From Allacma fusca (lineage: Eukaryota; Arthropoda; Collembola; Symphypleona; Sminthuridae), in the NCBI GenBank assembly GCA_947179485.1, contig OX359249.1, positions 40,782,250 to 40,846,249 on the forward strand: a stretch of DNA of 64,000 nucleotides, given 5' to 3'. The first letter of the stretch is position 1, and every line of letters begins with the position of its first letter. Shown here piece after piece: positions 26,187 to 38,264 of the stretch. The notes beneath the pieces are model-generated. The model did no database searches, was not told where the DNA came from, and saw nothing but the letters and a program-made list of their open reading frames with translations. Position numbers and translations under genes: made by a program.

Positions 26187-26187
26187 T
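26147..26187 (+). repeat. Compound (TG)n-(AG)n microsatellite
   Basis: About 12 TG units switch directly into about eight AG units. Confidence 0.95.
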
Positions 26188-26644
26188 AAGTGTGTAAGTA
26201 CTACGCCCGACGTTTGCTTGTTCATACAGACGGAGGCTGACTATGGATACTCCAAGCTTAGTTGAACTATTATGATTATTATTTGCATTAGAGGGAAACA
26301 TTAGAGGAGTTGAAATGTGCAACTCAACGGACCATTCCCGATTCCTTGTCCATAACATTGGGATCATCATGTACAACTGGCAACTGGAGCAAGCGACATT
26401 CCTACACAGCCAAAACCCCCGTTTTAGAGCCAGCATCATACACAAATATGCGCTGTCATTTTTCTCTCGTGTCTCTATTTTAATACATACGCAATAGTCA
26501 CTTGAAACCAACAGTTTTTCGACATCTCCTCCCATACATACACTCTTCTCACTTCCCCAAGCTGATTTGAGTATAAACACTCGTATAAATAGCATTTGGG
26601 CATACACCACCCACAAGCGGAGAAAAAAAACCGGGATATATCCG

Positions 26645-26671
26645 AGGGGGGAAAGTTATCCTATCTATAAA
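26645..26671 (+). repeat. G6-AAAGT...TCTATAAA element, copy A
   Basis: The copy is AGGGGGGAAAGT followed by a short spacer and TCTATAAA. Copy B at 52614-52639 matches it at most positions with one gap. A short perfect stem (CGACTG, 6-nt loop, CAGTCG) lies just downstream at 26703-26720. Confidence 0.3.
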
Positions 26672-27158
26672 GATGCATATGGAAGCAAATAAACCTCTAT
26701 AACGACTGACTTTCCAGTCGGTAATGGCTATGTAAGTCAGATTTAGAGACTCTGCATTGAGAATTTAAGCCATTTTCCCACTCATTATTCCGCCAGAGTG
26801 TATAGCTCTCGTAAAAAAGGGCAAGTGTGAGTTACTTTGATTTCACTTGTGTGTATGACTGGTTATTGTCATTGAGGGAAAGAAAGTGAAAGTCGTGTGG
26901 TTTGACTATTTGTTAGGTTGAGATTGTGAGTTTTTCTGAGTTGTCTTGGTCGTTACATCCTTGCAATAATAAACAAGTCTTTATGGGCCATTACACGGTA
27001 CACGTCCGAATGACTTTTCATTTCTCTCCACACCTAATCTCTACACACTCATTCATCGCCCAGTCAAGGAGCATAAGTCACTTGGAGAAAGTACCGGAGC
27101 GGGGTCACAATTAACGCACCCACACACGTACAGACACTTTCCTCTTTCCATGTCAACC

Positions 27159-27179
27159 CTCTCTCTCTCTCTCTCTCTC
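27159..27179 (+). repeat. (CT)n microsatellite
   Basis: About 10 perfect units. Confidence 0.95.
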
Positions 27180-28741
27180 GCTCTTTGCAACAAAGAAAAT
27201 ATTTAACGCGCGTCCCTTTGTTCTTTGAGCTTGGCTTCTTGTACACAACACTAACTGAACTAAGCTTACGGCACCGTGTTATTTATGGACCGATACACTT
27301 TCCCTGCTTCTCACACATTCCTTATTAATGGATTTTTCTTTACTTTCTCCATTTTTAATCAACTTTCTTGATTTCACCGAGCACGTGCCTACACATTCTC
27401 TTTGTTCTTTTCATTCTTGTTTAATTTGCATGCGCCGCTTTTTTTACTCTGAGATCTTCGCTTTCTCTTCACTTTGTACTACTTTGCCAGGAGCGTCTTC
27501 CATCCTTTTCTAACTTTGTCCAAGGGATTTTCTATCTACTATTTCATGCTACTCTGATGGGTGAAAATAAAGTAGCCTTTATTTATTTACATATGTATCA
27601 GGTTGCATCTCTCTTTATTAATGCTTGTTCGACTCAAGGGTGCTTCTACGTGGACGACGTGAGTCAGCTCGAGAGATCTTTTTACGAGAGAGAAAATTAT
27701 AGGGATGTAAATGGCTACAAGCCGGCCAGTCAGCACATGGAAGGACATTAAACATATCTGTACACAGACACACGAGTAAATAAGTGAATTTTGTAGTTTG
27801 TGTGTGTGGTAGAGGTTGCGTTGAGCTGAGAATGGGAGCAATAATTGTCAGGTTGGTGGGATCGTTTCGTTGAAGAATGTTTTTCCGGGGACGAGGGTAG
27901 GAGCTTGGACGCCACCGCTTACCCTAATAAAATATAGCGTCTATTAGTTGTGGCAATTACTCAACTTGGTGAAAATAAGAACAGGTGCTTTCTACGGTCC
28001 ATGGCTATTTCTCCCTTTCCCTGTCCTCCGATCAACCCAAGGACTGTGAACCTCACAGAAGCAGGAGAGGGAGCCGGGCTTTCAGAGTGTGAGAACTACA
28101 GAGAGAAACTGAGGGAAAGGAGAGAAAAGACAGGCCAAAATCGCTTGTCCCTATGGACCACAGTTCCACCGAACGAGTAATATGCTAAAGAAGCAGAAAT
28201 AAAAAAGCCCTGGAGCAGAAAAACCAAGAGGAAGATCATTTGTCAGGGAGGCAGTGGGCGAGAAATGGAGACTTCGCTCTGCTGCTTAGCCTTCACCTCC
28301 TACCCAAATTATCGCCTCTATCTCTCTCACTTCTCCCTTCTCTCACTTTCTCTCCCATCCTTCCCACTAACTTTCCCTGCTCTTCAGATATGCAAGCTTT
28401 TCTTCCCACCATTAAAATCCCTTTAATGCCTGTAATCAAAACGGACCTGCTTCCTCCCCTGTGTGAGCGCCGCGGTGATGGTGACATAGAAACCCAGTGG
28501 GAGGATATTGAAAAGCTAGGGAGCAACTACCAAGTGTACATGTTTACTCAAAGCTCCCCTAAATATAAAACTGATTCTATCCAGGAATGTAAAATGTTTT
28601 TTTCCCCGAGAAATGCAAAGCATTTGGAAGCAAAGCAGATTCTATTTCTTGAACCGTGCCAAAAATTTTAATTATCTTAGCCAAGCCTCTCGTTCCCTCG
28701 GCGCGTAGCATGGCTCTTGAAAGTGTCCTCGTTTGTGTGCC

Positions 28742-28764
28742 GAGAGAGAGAGAGAGGGAGAGAG
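28742..28764 (+). repeat. (GA)n microsatellite, one interruption
   Basis: About 11 units with one GGGA break. Confidence 0.93.
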
Positions 28765-29682
28765 CCCAACCACCTATTTGAACATTTAACTTTGTTTCCA
28801 TCTCTCTTGCCAGATAACACATACAAGTTTGTAAGCACATGTGGCGTCCCTCCACACATGTATAGGGACAACACAAATAATTAAGTCACCCAGCAATTTA
28901 TGACCTGCTTAAAAGAAAAATGTTGTAATATATTTCAAGCATCTTCCAAACGCGGTGTACAGTATCCACTGTGCAAACATATTTGACTCCAAACTATCCA
29001 AACTGGCTCTCTCCATCTCTTCCCTCTACCGAAGTCCTTTAGCTTTTCCAGGGAAATTTAATCCCTAGGTTTTTTTTTTGTTGGGAAATAATTTGGAGCG
29101 GGCTCTTCATTTTATTAAGTGTGTAAAGTGGTAACACTTCAAGGGGTTTTTTTTACCACACTGCATCAATATGAAAGAGAAATGCTTGAGAACGGAGCGG
29201 CCCCAAAAGTAGAAAGTATTGAGAGACGAATGACAAAAGAGGATCCGTTAAGAACATTCATGAATGCTTTTAATGCCCCATGTTTTTTTCATTATGATGA
29301 GAGGTAATACGGAGTTTTTAGGGCAGCAAAACCGTTTTACACCTTCTTTTATTCTTTAATGCACATATGCTCAGGAGACCCAAGTCATATTGCATACTTT
29401 ATTGTGCGTGCATATAAATGACTCCCTTCCCTTCTCTCATTTTCTTTTCCCTAAGGCAGTCTTTCACTGGAGAAAAGTATCTCTGCGAGAGAGGATAGCA
29501 AATTTTTAAGAGTTTTTAAGACACAGACCAGGCGATTTAATGCAATGGAGGAAGAAAAAGCATCCTCAATGAAAATGCAAATGTAAGTGAAAAAAAGGTT
29601 AGAATCAACTGTCTCACCACATTGGGTTTGGCATTTACAAGTCAGAGATTGCGGTTTGCTCTAAATCACAAATGCTAGATGG

Positions 29683-29688
<6 letters not shown>

Positions 29689-29717
<29 letters not shown>
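29689..29717 (+). repeat. (GA)n microsatellite
   Basis: About 14 perfect units. Confidence 0.96.
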
Positions 29718-29720
<3 letters not shown>

Positions 29721-30338
29721 TGAGTGAGGAAGACCCGGACAGAGGAAAGGTAAAGTGTGCAAGGGAATGAAAAATATGGAAATGATCAGGAACGCTTCGT
29801 TGCTCTTCTCCTAACACATAAGTAAAGGAGGGAATAATACAATGCGAATGAAGGCTTCTGTCTTCTCTTCCGCAACCCTGTCTTAGCTTGTGCGTGAGAG
29901 TATGAGGGGGGTACACTATACACAGATAAGTATAGGTTTGGTCCTATTGTAATGTATGGGGAAATGAAACGAATTTGAAATTCAGTGTGTGCTGCTGCTG
30001 CTGGAGAGGGAAGGTAAAGGTGCCCACCTGGAATAAATGCATGCAAATCATGGGTGGGCACTATTACATTACATTAACCACCGCATTTGCTTTCACCACA
30101 GCGGTTTCCAGGTGTGTCCGCATACTCATGCATATTCCCCCTCCATAGTTCCAATCTACATATATCCTCATTGGGACGGAGTCTTATAGACGGAGAGAAA
30201 GTCACATCGGAATCTGCGAGCAAATCAACCTTTTTTCAAAAAATTGCTGTAATTCAGAAAAGAGGGGAAAGATTGGAGAACGAAATGGAAAAAGCATAGA
30301 AGCGAAGCTAGGCTGCATCTTGCATTCTGAACAGCCAG

Positions 30339-30361
30339 GAGAGAGAGAGAGAGAGAGAGAA
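30339..30361 (+). repeat. (GA)n microsatellite
   Basis: About 11 perfect units. Confidence 0.96.
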
Positions 30362-31100
30362 AGGAAGGATGGAAGAGAAACCTTCTCCCATTCCTGTCAG
30401 CCGCACTCATCATTGCACTCAAGGACCATCCTGATAGTTATGGATATATCAATGACACACACACCATTACTAACCCTACATTACTTTGTCGCACCTTTCT
30501 CCAAGGATTTCTCTCTACGTGCATGGATACATTTCATATTATACCCGAATAGGTGCACATATAGGAGGAAGTCGGTGCTGTATAATTTCGGCAGGAGCCC
30601 GTAACCCTTTAGAAGCATTTGGGGAGGAAGTTTCCATGTATATCTATGGGGCGAGCGACGTGTGTGTAGGGACTGCCCCTCCCCACATCACGATCCTCCC
30701 TCCACTTTGGCGTGACAGTTTCACAGTGAAGTTTTTTCCTTGTCAAATCCCAGCGCACCACTCGAAGCTCAACTGGTTTCGTGAACATGAAAATCTCTCG
30801 GGCAGCCCCGCTCCATTCATCTTGCGCCTTTTCCAATTTTTATATCCAGGTCACTCATCATCATGGTCACCGTCACAGTCCTTTCTCCTAACCATCCACA
30901 CCTCGGAAGTAACAAGCTCACAGAATTTATCAACGCTTGTATATGTACTAGTTCTACCCCGAGCTTTTATATTTTCCTTCCAGCACAATCCAACCAATAG
31001 ATTTTACTTTTCGAGAAAGAGTAAAAGTCTGCTCTGACGCTAGAAATAAGCGCAGAAAGAAAATCAGGAACGAGACAACTAAAGCCTGAAGAGAACTGAT

Positions 31101-31118
31101 GAGAGAGAGAGAGAGAGC
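31101..31118 (+). repeat. (GA)n microsatellite, short
   Basis: About eight perfect units. Confidence 0.93.
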
Positions 31119-31686
31119 AAAAAAGATGGGAAAGATTTACTTTTAAAAAGTGAAACTGTTCAAAAATGACCCAACTATCAAGGGACAGACCAACCGAGAA
31201 CAGAAAGGACGCTTTCCACTCTAAAGCGTTTCTATCGATCTTCCTTTTTGTCCTCTCAATGGGTCTGAATGCATCAAAATTCTCTCGGAAAAGATGACTA
31301 CCCTCAATAACGGACTGACCAAAGTGGGGAAAATAACTGAAGGGAAAGAAAAATTGGGGACCCGCTTTTTGCCCTCGTGGTCGTCCAGCTATGTGGAAAG
31401 CCACAGGAGAGGTGAAAAGAGATGAACTGTTTAGTGAAACAAGGGAAGATAGTAGATTCTTAACTTCCTCACTCAATTGAGGAAAAGTCATGTTCTAGCA
31501 TGAAAATGTCACATGCACTCAAATAAAGACATAAGTCCAGTGTAAACGAGCACGCGAAAAGCTGTATGGGAACTGCTGGCTACGAGAGAATATGAGGGAA
31601 ACGCTGAAACACCGGGCGAGTGATGTCTACTATTTATTAGGATCTGACAACTACTTCATGTACATGTTCAACATCTTAGCCGCCTC

Positions 31687-31712
<26 letters not shown>
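31687..31712 (+). repeat. (CA)n microsatellite
   Basis: About 13 perfect units. Confidence 0.96.
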
Positions 31713-31717
<5 letters not shown>

Positions 31718-32091
31718 CATCTTTTCCTTAACTTCCTTCAACTTTCTCCTCACTTTCACTATACTCAAGTAATTGTTTCCACTGTGTGGCAGTAAATCAT
31801 TTCAGGTGTATTCACCCAGAATTAGTACTAATTAGTCTACTTTGAATTCCTTCACTTTCTCCCCTCCCATTGCAAGTCATATTTTAATGCCGGAACGTAC
31901 CTTGTTCCTACCATAATTGCTCATGTAGCTCTGTGACTCCTGAGTGGTGAGGTCATGTTTCTTGCTTATCTCTCAGGCAGCTCTACATAAACAAGTGAGA
32001 CACACAAGAGCCCTGTCTACACCACTCGAGTCTCTCTGTGCGGGCACAAAGAAGAAGCTGCTGCTTGGGGAATGGAATTTAAGTCTGGTCA

Positions 32092-32106
32092 CGAGAGTGG
32101 CTCTCG
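32092..32106 (+). other. Hairpin CGAGAG-TGG-CTCTCG
   Basis: A perfect 6-bp stem with a 3-nt loop. It competes with a second stem, AGTGGC (32096-32101) with GCCACT (32108-32113). This is seen directly; function is unknown. Confidence 0.5.
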
Positions 32107-32242
32107 GGCCACTCCACATTCACCAAAGTGAGGCTTCTCTATTACCACCTTTGGCGGGTGTGGAGTTCCTTGTGACCGATTTTTTGCCTAGCACGTCAGC
32201 CATGGTCAGGATCTGCCAAGTGTTCCCTGCGGACAACATGGA

Positions 32243-32257
32243 CATCGCATCCGCACC
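32243..32257 (+). repeat. 15-bp direct repeat, copy 1 (CATCGCATCCGCACC)
   Basis: An exact second copy lies 199 bp downstream at 32442-32456. The spacing is not a multiple of three, so it is not an in-frame protein repeat. Confidence 0.8.
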
Positions 32258-32441
32258 AAGGTACATACATAGCATTGAACGGAGGATTATCTCGTTAGTG
32301 CGAACACCCCAGGAGCTTTTTGCATATACCAAGTTTAGTGTAGTTAAGCTTAACTATATCTATCCCCTTTATTGGTTGGGAATAGCAAACGCTTATTGAC
32401 TCTCCTGGCCAGCACCTCATGGCCGCAGTTGATGAGTGATG

Positions 32442-32456
32442 CATCGCATCCGCACC
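32442..32456 (+). repeat. 15-bp direct repeat, copy 2
   Basis: Exact copy of 32243-32257. Flanking bases differ between the copies. Confidence 0.8.
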
Positions 32457-32525
32457 TGCCACACTAAAACCACTACTGAATATATAATCAAATATCAAAA
32501 GTATACATTATATTATTAGATTTTA

Positions 32526-32543
32526 TATATATCTAGATATATA
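32526..32543. repeat. 18-bp perfect palindrome TATATATCTAGATATATA
   Basis: Perfect two-fold symmetry centred on CTAG, within an AT-rich segment directly to the right of the distinct 31930-32460 block. It could extrude as a cruciform. Confidence 0.8.
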
Positions 32544-33343
32544 CAAGATTTGAAATCTTTATATTTCATGCACGCTCACTTTGAAAATCCTCTCCCCGGA
32601 ATGAAATTGTAACATTCTGAGGTTAATCTGCAGTTGGCGGTGCTGGCATACTGTAGATAGAATGCGTAGGGAATTTTCCTATGCACCGAGCCTTAAAAAT
32701 AGAAATCAATACCATTATTTGAACATAAAAGTTGCATCTTCCTGTGGATATTTGACTCTTCCAATGCTTTATCCCCTCTCATTTCGAGGGATAATTTAAT
32801 AATAATGGGATTTTTCTTGGAAAGGATAAATTTTCTGTTAGGGTTATATATTTTGCTGCATGTCAAGCGTGCTTTCTTTATTCACACCTATCGATCGAAT
32901 CTGTGATGTTGCTTGTCCGTGAAATAGCCTCAATCTAATGTTTTGTAACTATGTGTTTCAGGTTCTTTCCCTGGCCCTATCCAGCCCAAATTTTCCTGTC
33001 GACTAATTTCCTGGGGATGCGAAATCTAATATACGTGACGAATGGATTGGAAAGCATTAATAAATGAAGGGGACCATGGGAATTCGGAGGAGCCGGCTCT
33101 ATGAAGCCATACTGGAGGTAACCTCGTTCCGGGAAATAATTTTGGGAGAAGGTAAAAAATATTGATGTAAAAACATAAAGTGGATTTATGAATTGAGTAT
33201 TTGAAAATATGGAGGGAATTTGTGTTCCAGGAATAAAGGCCTTCATGTCCTTCCTATATATTGAACCATTTAATCAAAACGAAAATGTAATCTGTTTACT
33301 AGCCTCTGTAAATTTTCCTTGAAGGGATTCCTTCAATTCGATT

Positions 33344-33363
33344 TGTGTGTGTGTGTGTGTGTG
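33344..33363 (+). repeat. (TG)n microsatellite
   Basis: About 10 perfect units. Confidence 0.96.
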
Positions 33364-34895
33364 CAGACGAATAGAGGATCGTACAGATACTTATACATAG
33401 ATACATCCATGCATCCATGACAAATCTCACTAGGGTTGAATAATATCTGTCTGGAGCAGGTTCTCCGACTGTGCTTTAAAATCCTATTTGGGATTGGCCG
33501 TTTTGTTCAGATATTTGTCTAAATGTCGAAGTTTATGTTCATGTTGTTTCATGGTCTCCTTAGCAATACAGAGTAACTTGTTTGTGTAGCGATGTCGGTA
33601 TCGGTGTCCGTAACGCATGATAAACACGAGCCTTTCGCTTGATTTCTCACCTTGTCAGTCTACTGCGATGAGCCAGAGGAGTCAGGCTGGGAAATGAAAT
33701 GAGCAAGCAGACAGTAACCGCACATAAACAAACTTGTCAGATGACTCCCCTGCTATTTAATCGGGGGAACAATTTCTGTAAATACTTCTCTCAATTCTTG
33801 CCCACACGTGGCACATTAGCTTATACTGGGAAAGGACTCGTTTGTTTACCCAGCCTTCACACGTCCTCACAAGAGCTCGTCTTCTTCTGCCTCGGAGCGA
33901 CACACGGTAGACAAGTATTTTTATTTGTCTGAATTGATTACATTGTGCTAATCCAATAAAATGTAATATTAGGGAAGTCTAAGCCAGGCTCCCGCTCCCG
34001 TCACACACACACTCATCTCCGACTGACTCCATAAAGATATTAGGAGTAAACTGGCGGGAGAGAGAGAGAGAGTGTTAAGCGCTTACTTATTAAATAAATA
34101 ATGTAAATTTACTCAGAGGCATAACATGCCGGAAATGTAATTTGTTGATACAAACCAACCATCTACTGCTGCTCCGTGTTCCGAGAACCAGATCTTCCCA
34201 CTCTTTCCACTCCCGTCCCCCCAATTTGTAAACACTAACTTCTACTTCCTAGTATTTTTCATGCTTTACTTACCTTCCGATCCTCTCACTCATGAAAACT
34301 CACTCTTGCAAATCAACACAATAGTTAAGTCAATAATTTGTATACTCAGGCTAAAACCAGTCATATGAACAGATTTACAATCCTTCACCCAATGGAAGCT
34401 CCCCCATCCATCGTCAGCTCATTTACTAAAAGTCATCCATTTACTCTTTGCAACTAATACCCCCCGCTACCCAAATAGTAGATACATAGCTGCCACGTCA
34501 GGAAGATACTGTGTGGTCGATTTGGAAATATACAGCTAATAGATTATATTTTGTTCCAATATTGATGAGACGTAAATTTACACTGTAATTTAATTCTCTC
34601 GTCATATTTAGTTTTACGTCTCTGAAATTAGGGATAGTTGAGAAACAGGGGACAAAGTGAAATCAAGCCATGAAAGTTCCCCCCAACCTCTCACTTTCAC
34701 CACTCCAGGAGCAATAAATACTGAAGCTAGCTACTTCCTCCTCGTTGGGCTTCAGCTCGTAACTGTTGATAACAAAATAATATTTAGTTAGGGTCCTGTG
34801 GGACCGTAAGGTGGAAAAAAGGTTGGAATAATTAATCCAATTTTCCTCGCCTCGTCTCTTCTGCTGACGGCCTCAGCCTCGTGAGGTTCTCTCGT

Positions 34896-34934
34896 GAGGA
34901 TCATTAGATTTCCTCAGAAAATCTAATCTCCCTC
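34896..34934 (+). other. Stem-loop with 9-bp perfect stem
   Basis: ATTAGATTT (34903-34911) pairs with AAATCTAAT (34919-34927) across a 7-nt loop. A 3-nt internal loop is followed by four more pairs, GAGG with CCTC. The motif CTCGTGAGG occurs twice just upstream. It could be an RNA or DNA structural element. Confidence 0.4.
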
Positions 34935-35110
34935 TGTACTATGTATATAGCTTCCAAGGTTTGACTGTGGAGAAACTCTACCTCCGTTACTGGACTGGAA
35001 TAGTTGTAATACCATTAAGTAACTAATATCTGATTACAAATACTAATGCAAAATGAGTATGGTCTTCGCATCCACCCGTCTCGTCTCAACTTCGTCTATA
35101 CGTCCACATA

Positions 35111-35124
35111 CACACACACACACA
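35111..35124 (+). repeat. (CA)n microsatellite, short
   Basis: Seven perfect units. Confidence 0.9.
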
Positions 35125-35980
35125 TATAACAGTAAGTGCTTGAGTGCTTTCTGCAGCGTATCTCCCCCCGAACCATTGTTGGTAATGAATGGAGACGAAA
35201 GGCATTGAGAAAAGGTCAATTTCCTTTCGTCGCCTACTCCAGATTGAACCAACCCCGGAAATAAGGTTATGCAGGCAATATCTAACTCCAATCTAGGGTC
35301 GAATGTGCGTCGGTTCTCAGAAGGAGCCGGTGTGTTATGTGAATATGTAACGCATTCTTGTTCAAGTGAATGAGGTACAGGAATTTAATGTACAAGCCCC
35401 GTCCCTTTCCCTGGTTTCCCCCGCAAGCAAGAAGAGACGAAAACAAAAAAGCGGGATTTGACGGGCATAAGTAAGACAGGACAGGTCGGGCGATTTCCGT
35501 GTGAAGTATACTGATTCCGTGAGAGGAACGATGGAGGGGAAAAGAAATTGCAGGAAGGAAAGTTTGAGATAGAAGAAGATGAACATGTAGAGGGAAAGGA
35601 GCATGCAGTCGGGCTAGTACCAGTCAAGGTGACATTTTAGTTGAAATGCCACGTCAAAAGCTCAACCAGGAAATTTGCATGAATTGTAAACAGCGAGAAG
35701 CATGAGACTTCCCTTGCGAACAGAGTCTAAGGGGGGAATGGAGGAGAGAGAAAGCAGGAGTGAGGAGAAAATAAAAAAGAAGAATGGAAGCAGCAGACGT
35801 ACTCGAGAATCATCGAAACTATCTCTCCCTAATGAAGTTAGCGAGTACAAGGTATATAGCTCCGTAGCTATAAGTAGGGGTAAAGAGGGAATCAACCAAA
35901 TTCCATTGTGGAGTGTACGGAGAGAGGGAAAATCTGGGCTCCCCTCTCCCATACTAACCCCACCTTCACCTCTTTCCCTC

Positions 35981-36010
35981 CTCAAACTCCTTCTCCTCAA
36001 ACTCCTTCTC
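35981..36010 (+). repeat. Two tandem copies of a 15-bp unit
   Basis: CTCAAACTCCTTCTC is repeated twice head to tail with no mismatch. A small tandem duplication in pyrimidine-rich sequence. Confidence 0.85.
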
Positions 36011-36092
36011 TCTTCTCTATTTCTTGAAGAAAATCATGGAGAAATACTCCGACATATTTCAAATTAGAGGAAGCAGAAGGTTCTCATGAAAT

Positions 36093-36109
36093 ATCATCAT
36101 CATCATCAT
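36093..36109 (+). repeat. (ATC)n trinucleotide repeat
   Basis: Five to six ATC units. Confidence 0.93.
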
Positions 36110-36499
36110 TTCTCTCTGCTTTCTCTTCTTTCATATCCCTGTATATACCTATTATACTTATTTAAAAAGTGTAAAAAGACGACGAGAGGGAAAGAGAATC
36201 AATCGCCCAACTCCTTTTCTTCACCATTCAACAAGGCTCGAACGGGAGGAATCACTCTTTGACGTTTCATATCCTCTTTACTACTTATTATTAGGCACTT
36301 TCCACGCAGACATGTGTATAGGACGAGGAATCAACTTTACGAACATGGATTCTTCCTTCTACTCTTAGTTCCCTGTTAAATCTCCGTATTAAATCCAAAC
36401 TTGTCTTTGCTTCCAATCTGCGTCCTTCCTCGATCCTATCCCTTACACAGTCGTCTCTTTCTCTTTCGCATTTCCCCATCCGATTTTTCCTAGATCCTG

Positions 36500-36521
36500 C
36501 ACACACACACACACACACACA
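36500..36521 (+). repeat. (CA)n microsatellite
   Basis: About 11 perfect units. Confidence 0.96.
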
Positions 36522-36697
36522 GGCACGTCCAGATGCACACATGCAGACAAATACTGCACCATGCGGGAGGTAAGGTACTGGGGGAAAAGAGTTCAGTTGG
36601 AAACAGAAAGAGAAAGACAGGTGAAACTGTGATAATCTTAGAAATTCGATGGAATTGCTCTCCTGTATAACCCAAATGAAAGGAGGCCAGCGCAGAG

Positions 36698-36734
36698 GGA
36701 AAAATTGAGAGGAAAAAAGTGGAAAAATTGAGAG
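36698..36734 (+). repeat. 14-bp direct repeat, period 23
   Basis: GGAAAAATTGAGAG occurs at 36698-36711 and 36721-36734 in a purine-rich stretch. Confidence 0.8.
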
Positions 36735-38243
36735 TGCACTAGATGGGAAAATGGGGGATTGGAGAAATACAGTGAGATTGGAGGGATATAAAACGAAAAA
36801 TGCTAAGACAGAGTACTTGAGAGGAGCGGGAGCTGTAAATAGAAGAACGAGCCGAATACTATTAAGAATACGTTTCCCCCCATCTCCTCTTATGGTGGCA
36901 GAATGAGTTAGGCGTTTCGGAAATGAACATGGCCAGGGGCAGTAAGTCTGTCGGTGTCAGTAAAACTCTGGAGGTCTCTCCTCCACGCTTTCTCTCAGCT
37001 TCTCTCGTGTTATCTCTTCCTGTGTAATTTTCTTCGATTCTCACTTGATGCCCGTGTGTGTTCTATTCTTTAACTCGTACTTTCTCTCCCCTTGTTGCTT
37101 GCTTTTCCTTACTCTCACACAGAAAAAAATAATTGTGGGTCGTATGAGTTGGGGAAAGTAAGGAGAGCGTGGAAAACAGCCAACACTGTGAGAAAGAAAG
37201 TTAAAGTTTCAACTGCATCGATAGAGCAATGAGTCCCCGAAGAGTCATTCCCCAACATTTTCGAGATGGCTAATCAAAAGCTCCCAGTCAGTTCCATCAT
37301 AAAAGCTCAAGTTTTGCTAAACTTAATTGAACTTCACGACCGTACTGAGGATGGCAAGGACTGTGTATATTGTTGACTCATAACTGTGACCTGTTCAAAG
37401 CGGAAACCTCCGAGGACCCTAATATTTTACAGGCCCCTAACCTCAAATGTAACTTAGCATCCAGATAGACGTGCAGTCTGGGGGAAAGGTATAGTATCAG
37501 TAGTGAGGTAGCTGGCCAAAAGGAAGAAAAAGTTGGCAAAAATACAATACTAGCTTTCAGATTAAACTAGTAAAGAAAAACCTACCAATTAATTCCCTAA
37601 GCTTAATTCATGTAAGGTTCATGTAAGTTAATAAAATGAACAAAAGCAGGGGTATACATTAAAGAGCGGAGTGAAGAATAAAACGTTAAGCGGATGAGGA
37701 AAGGAAGGAAAATTAATAGGAAATTTTTCCAGAGGGAGTGGGAAAAGAAGAAAGCCTTTGCCATGTCAAGGAGAAAAACATCGCCGCAAATAATTTTGCA
37801 TATATCCCTCAAGTGATTGGTTAGAGAAGCCTGGAAATGCTTACAAGGAGGAATGTAATACATTCATAATATACTCTTGTAGACATTGCTATAGATACAG
37901 TTGAGAGATCTTCCATCGATACCCTAGGGGTCTCCTACCAGGCACGAGAGACAGCGACGAAACAAAAGGAAATCTAGTTGAGCCAAAGAAGCTTTCTCCA
38001 ACTTCCTTTTACATGCTCCTTTTAAACATTTAATATTAAATTGTAGAGACAAATGCATCTGACATATTAAAGTAAATCCTCTCTACACCAGGATATGTGT
38101 ATTTGAGGGAAATTGGTGAAAACAGCCTTTACCTCAGACATTCCAGGAATTAGAAACCTCTGAATTTCACTCGGGAGAAAAAATCTAGCCGGATGACTCC
38201 TACTACGTTTTGGTTCTTATTGTATGTTTTCATCCCTCCCCTC

Positions 38244-38264
38244 CTCTCTCTCTCTCTCTCTCTC
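38244..38264 (+). repeat. (CT)n microsatellite
   Basis: About 10 perfect units. Confidence 0.95.

Larger units (their letters stand above)
20869..31929. other. Non-coding stretch, 20.9-31.9 kb
   Basis: No recognisable gene. The stretch has CA tracts (21431, 22688, 31687), an (AAC)n block at 23175, a compound GT-then-GA tract at 26147, and several GA/CT tracts. Around 25.0-26.7 kb the sequence is rich in TACATA/TGTATG words and low in stop codons; it carries a 164-codon plus frame and a 227-codon minus frame that overlap. Neither resembles a known family and the minus one runs through the microsatellite. Confidence 0.55.
31930..32460 (+). other. Compositionally distinct block, possible exon or transcript
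   Basis: This block is more GC-balanced and free of simple repeats than its surroundings. An acceptor-like TTATCTCTCAG ends at 31975 and a donor-like AAG|GTACAT at about 32259. The frame between them is open (about 94 codons, GCA GCT CTA start) but has no ATG until residue 77 or so. A 15-bp direct repeat and a tight hairpin lie inside it. The translation matches no family I recognise. It may be an exon, a noncoding RNA or an old insertion. Confidence 0.2.

Noticed and set aside
28240-28671. 143-codon plus-strand frame
   Set aside because: It opens at TTG, starts with a Leu-Ser run from pyrimidine-rich sequence and matches no family.
30967-31491. 174-codon minus-strand frame
   Set aside because: It is Ser/Phe-rich, crosses the GA tract at 31101 and has no domain, splice or promoter support.
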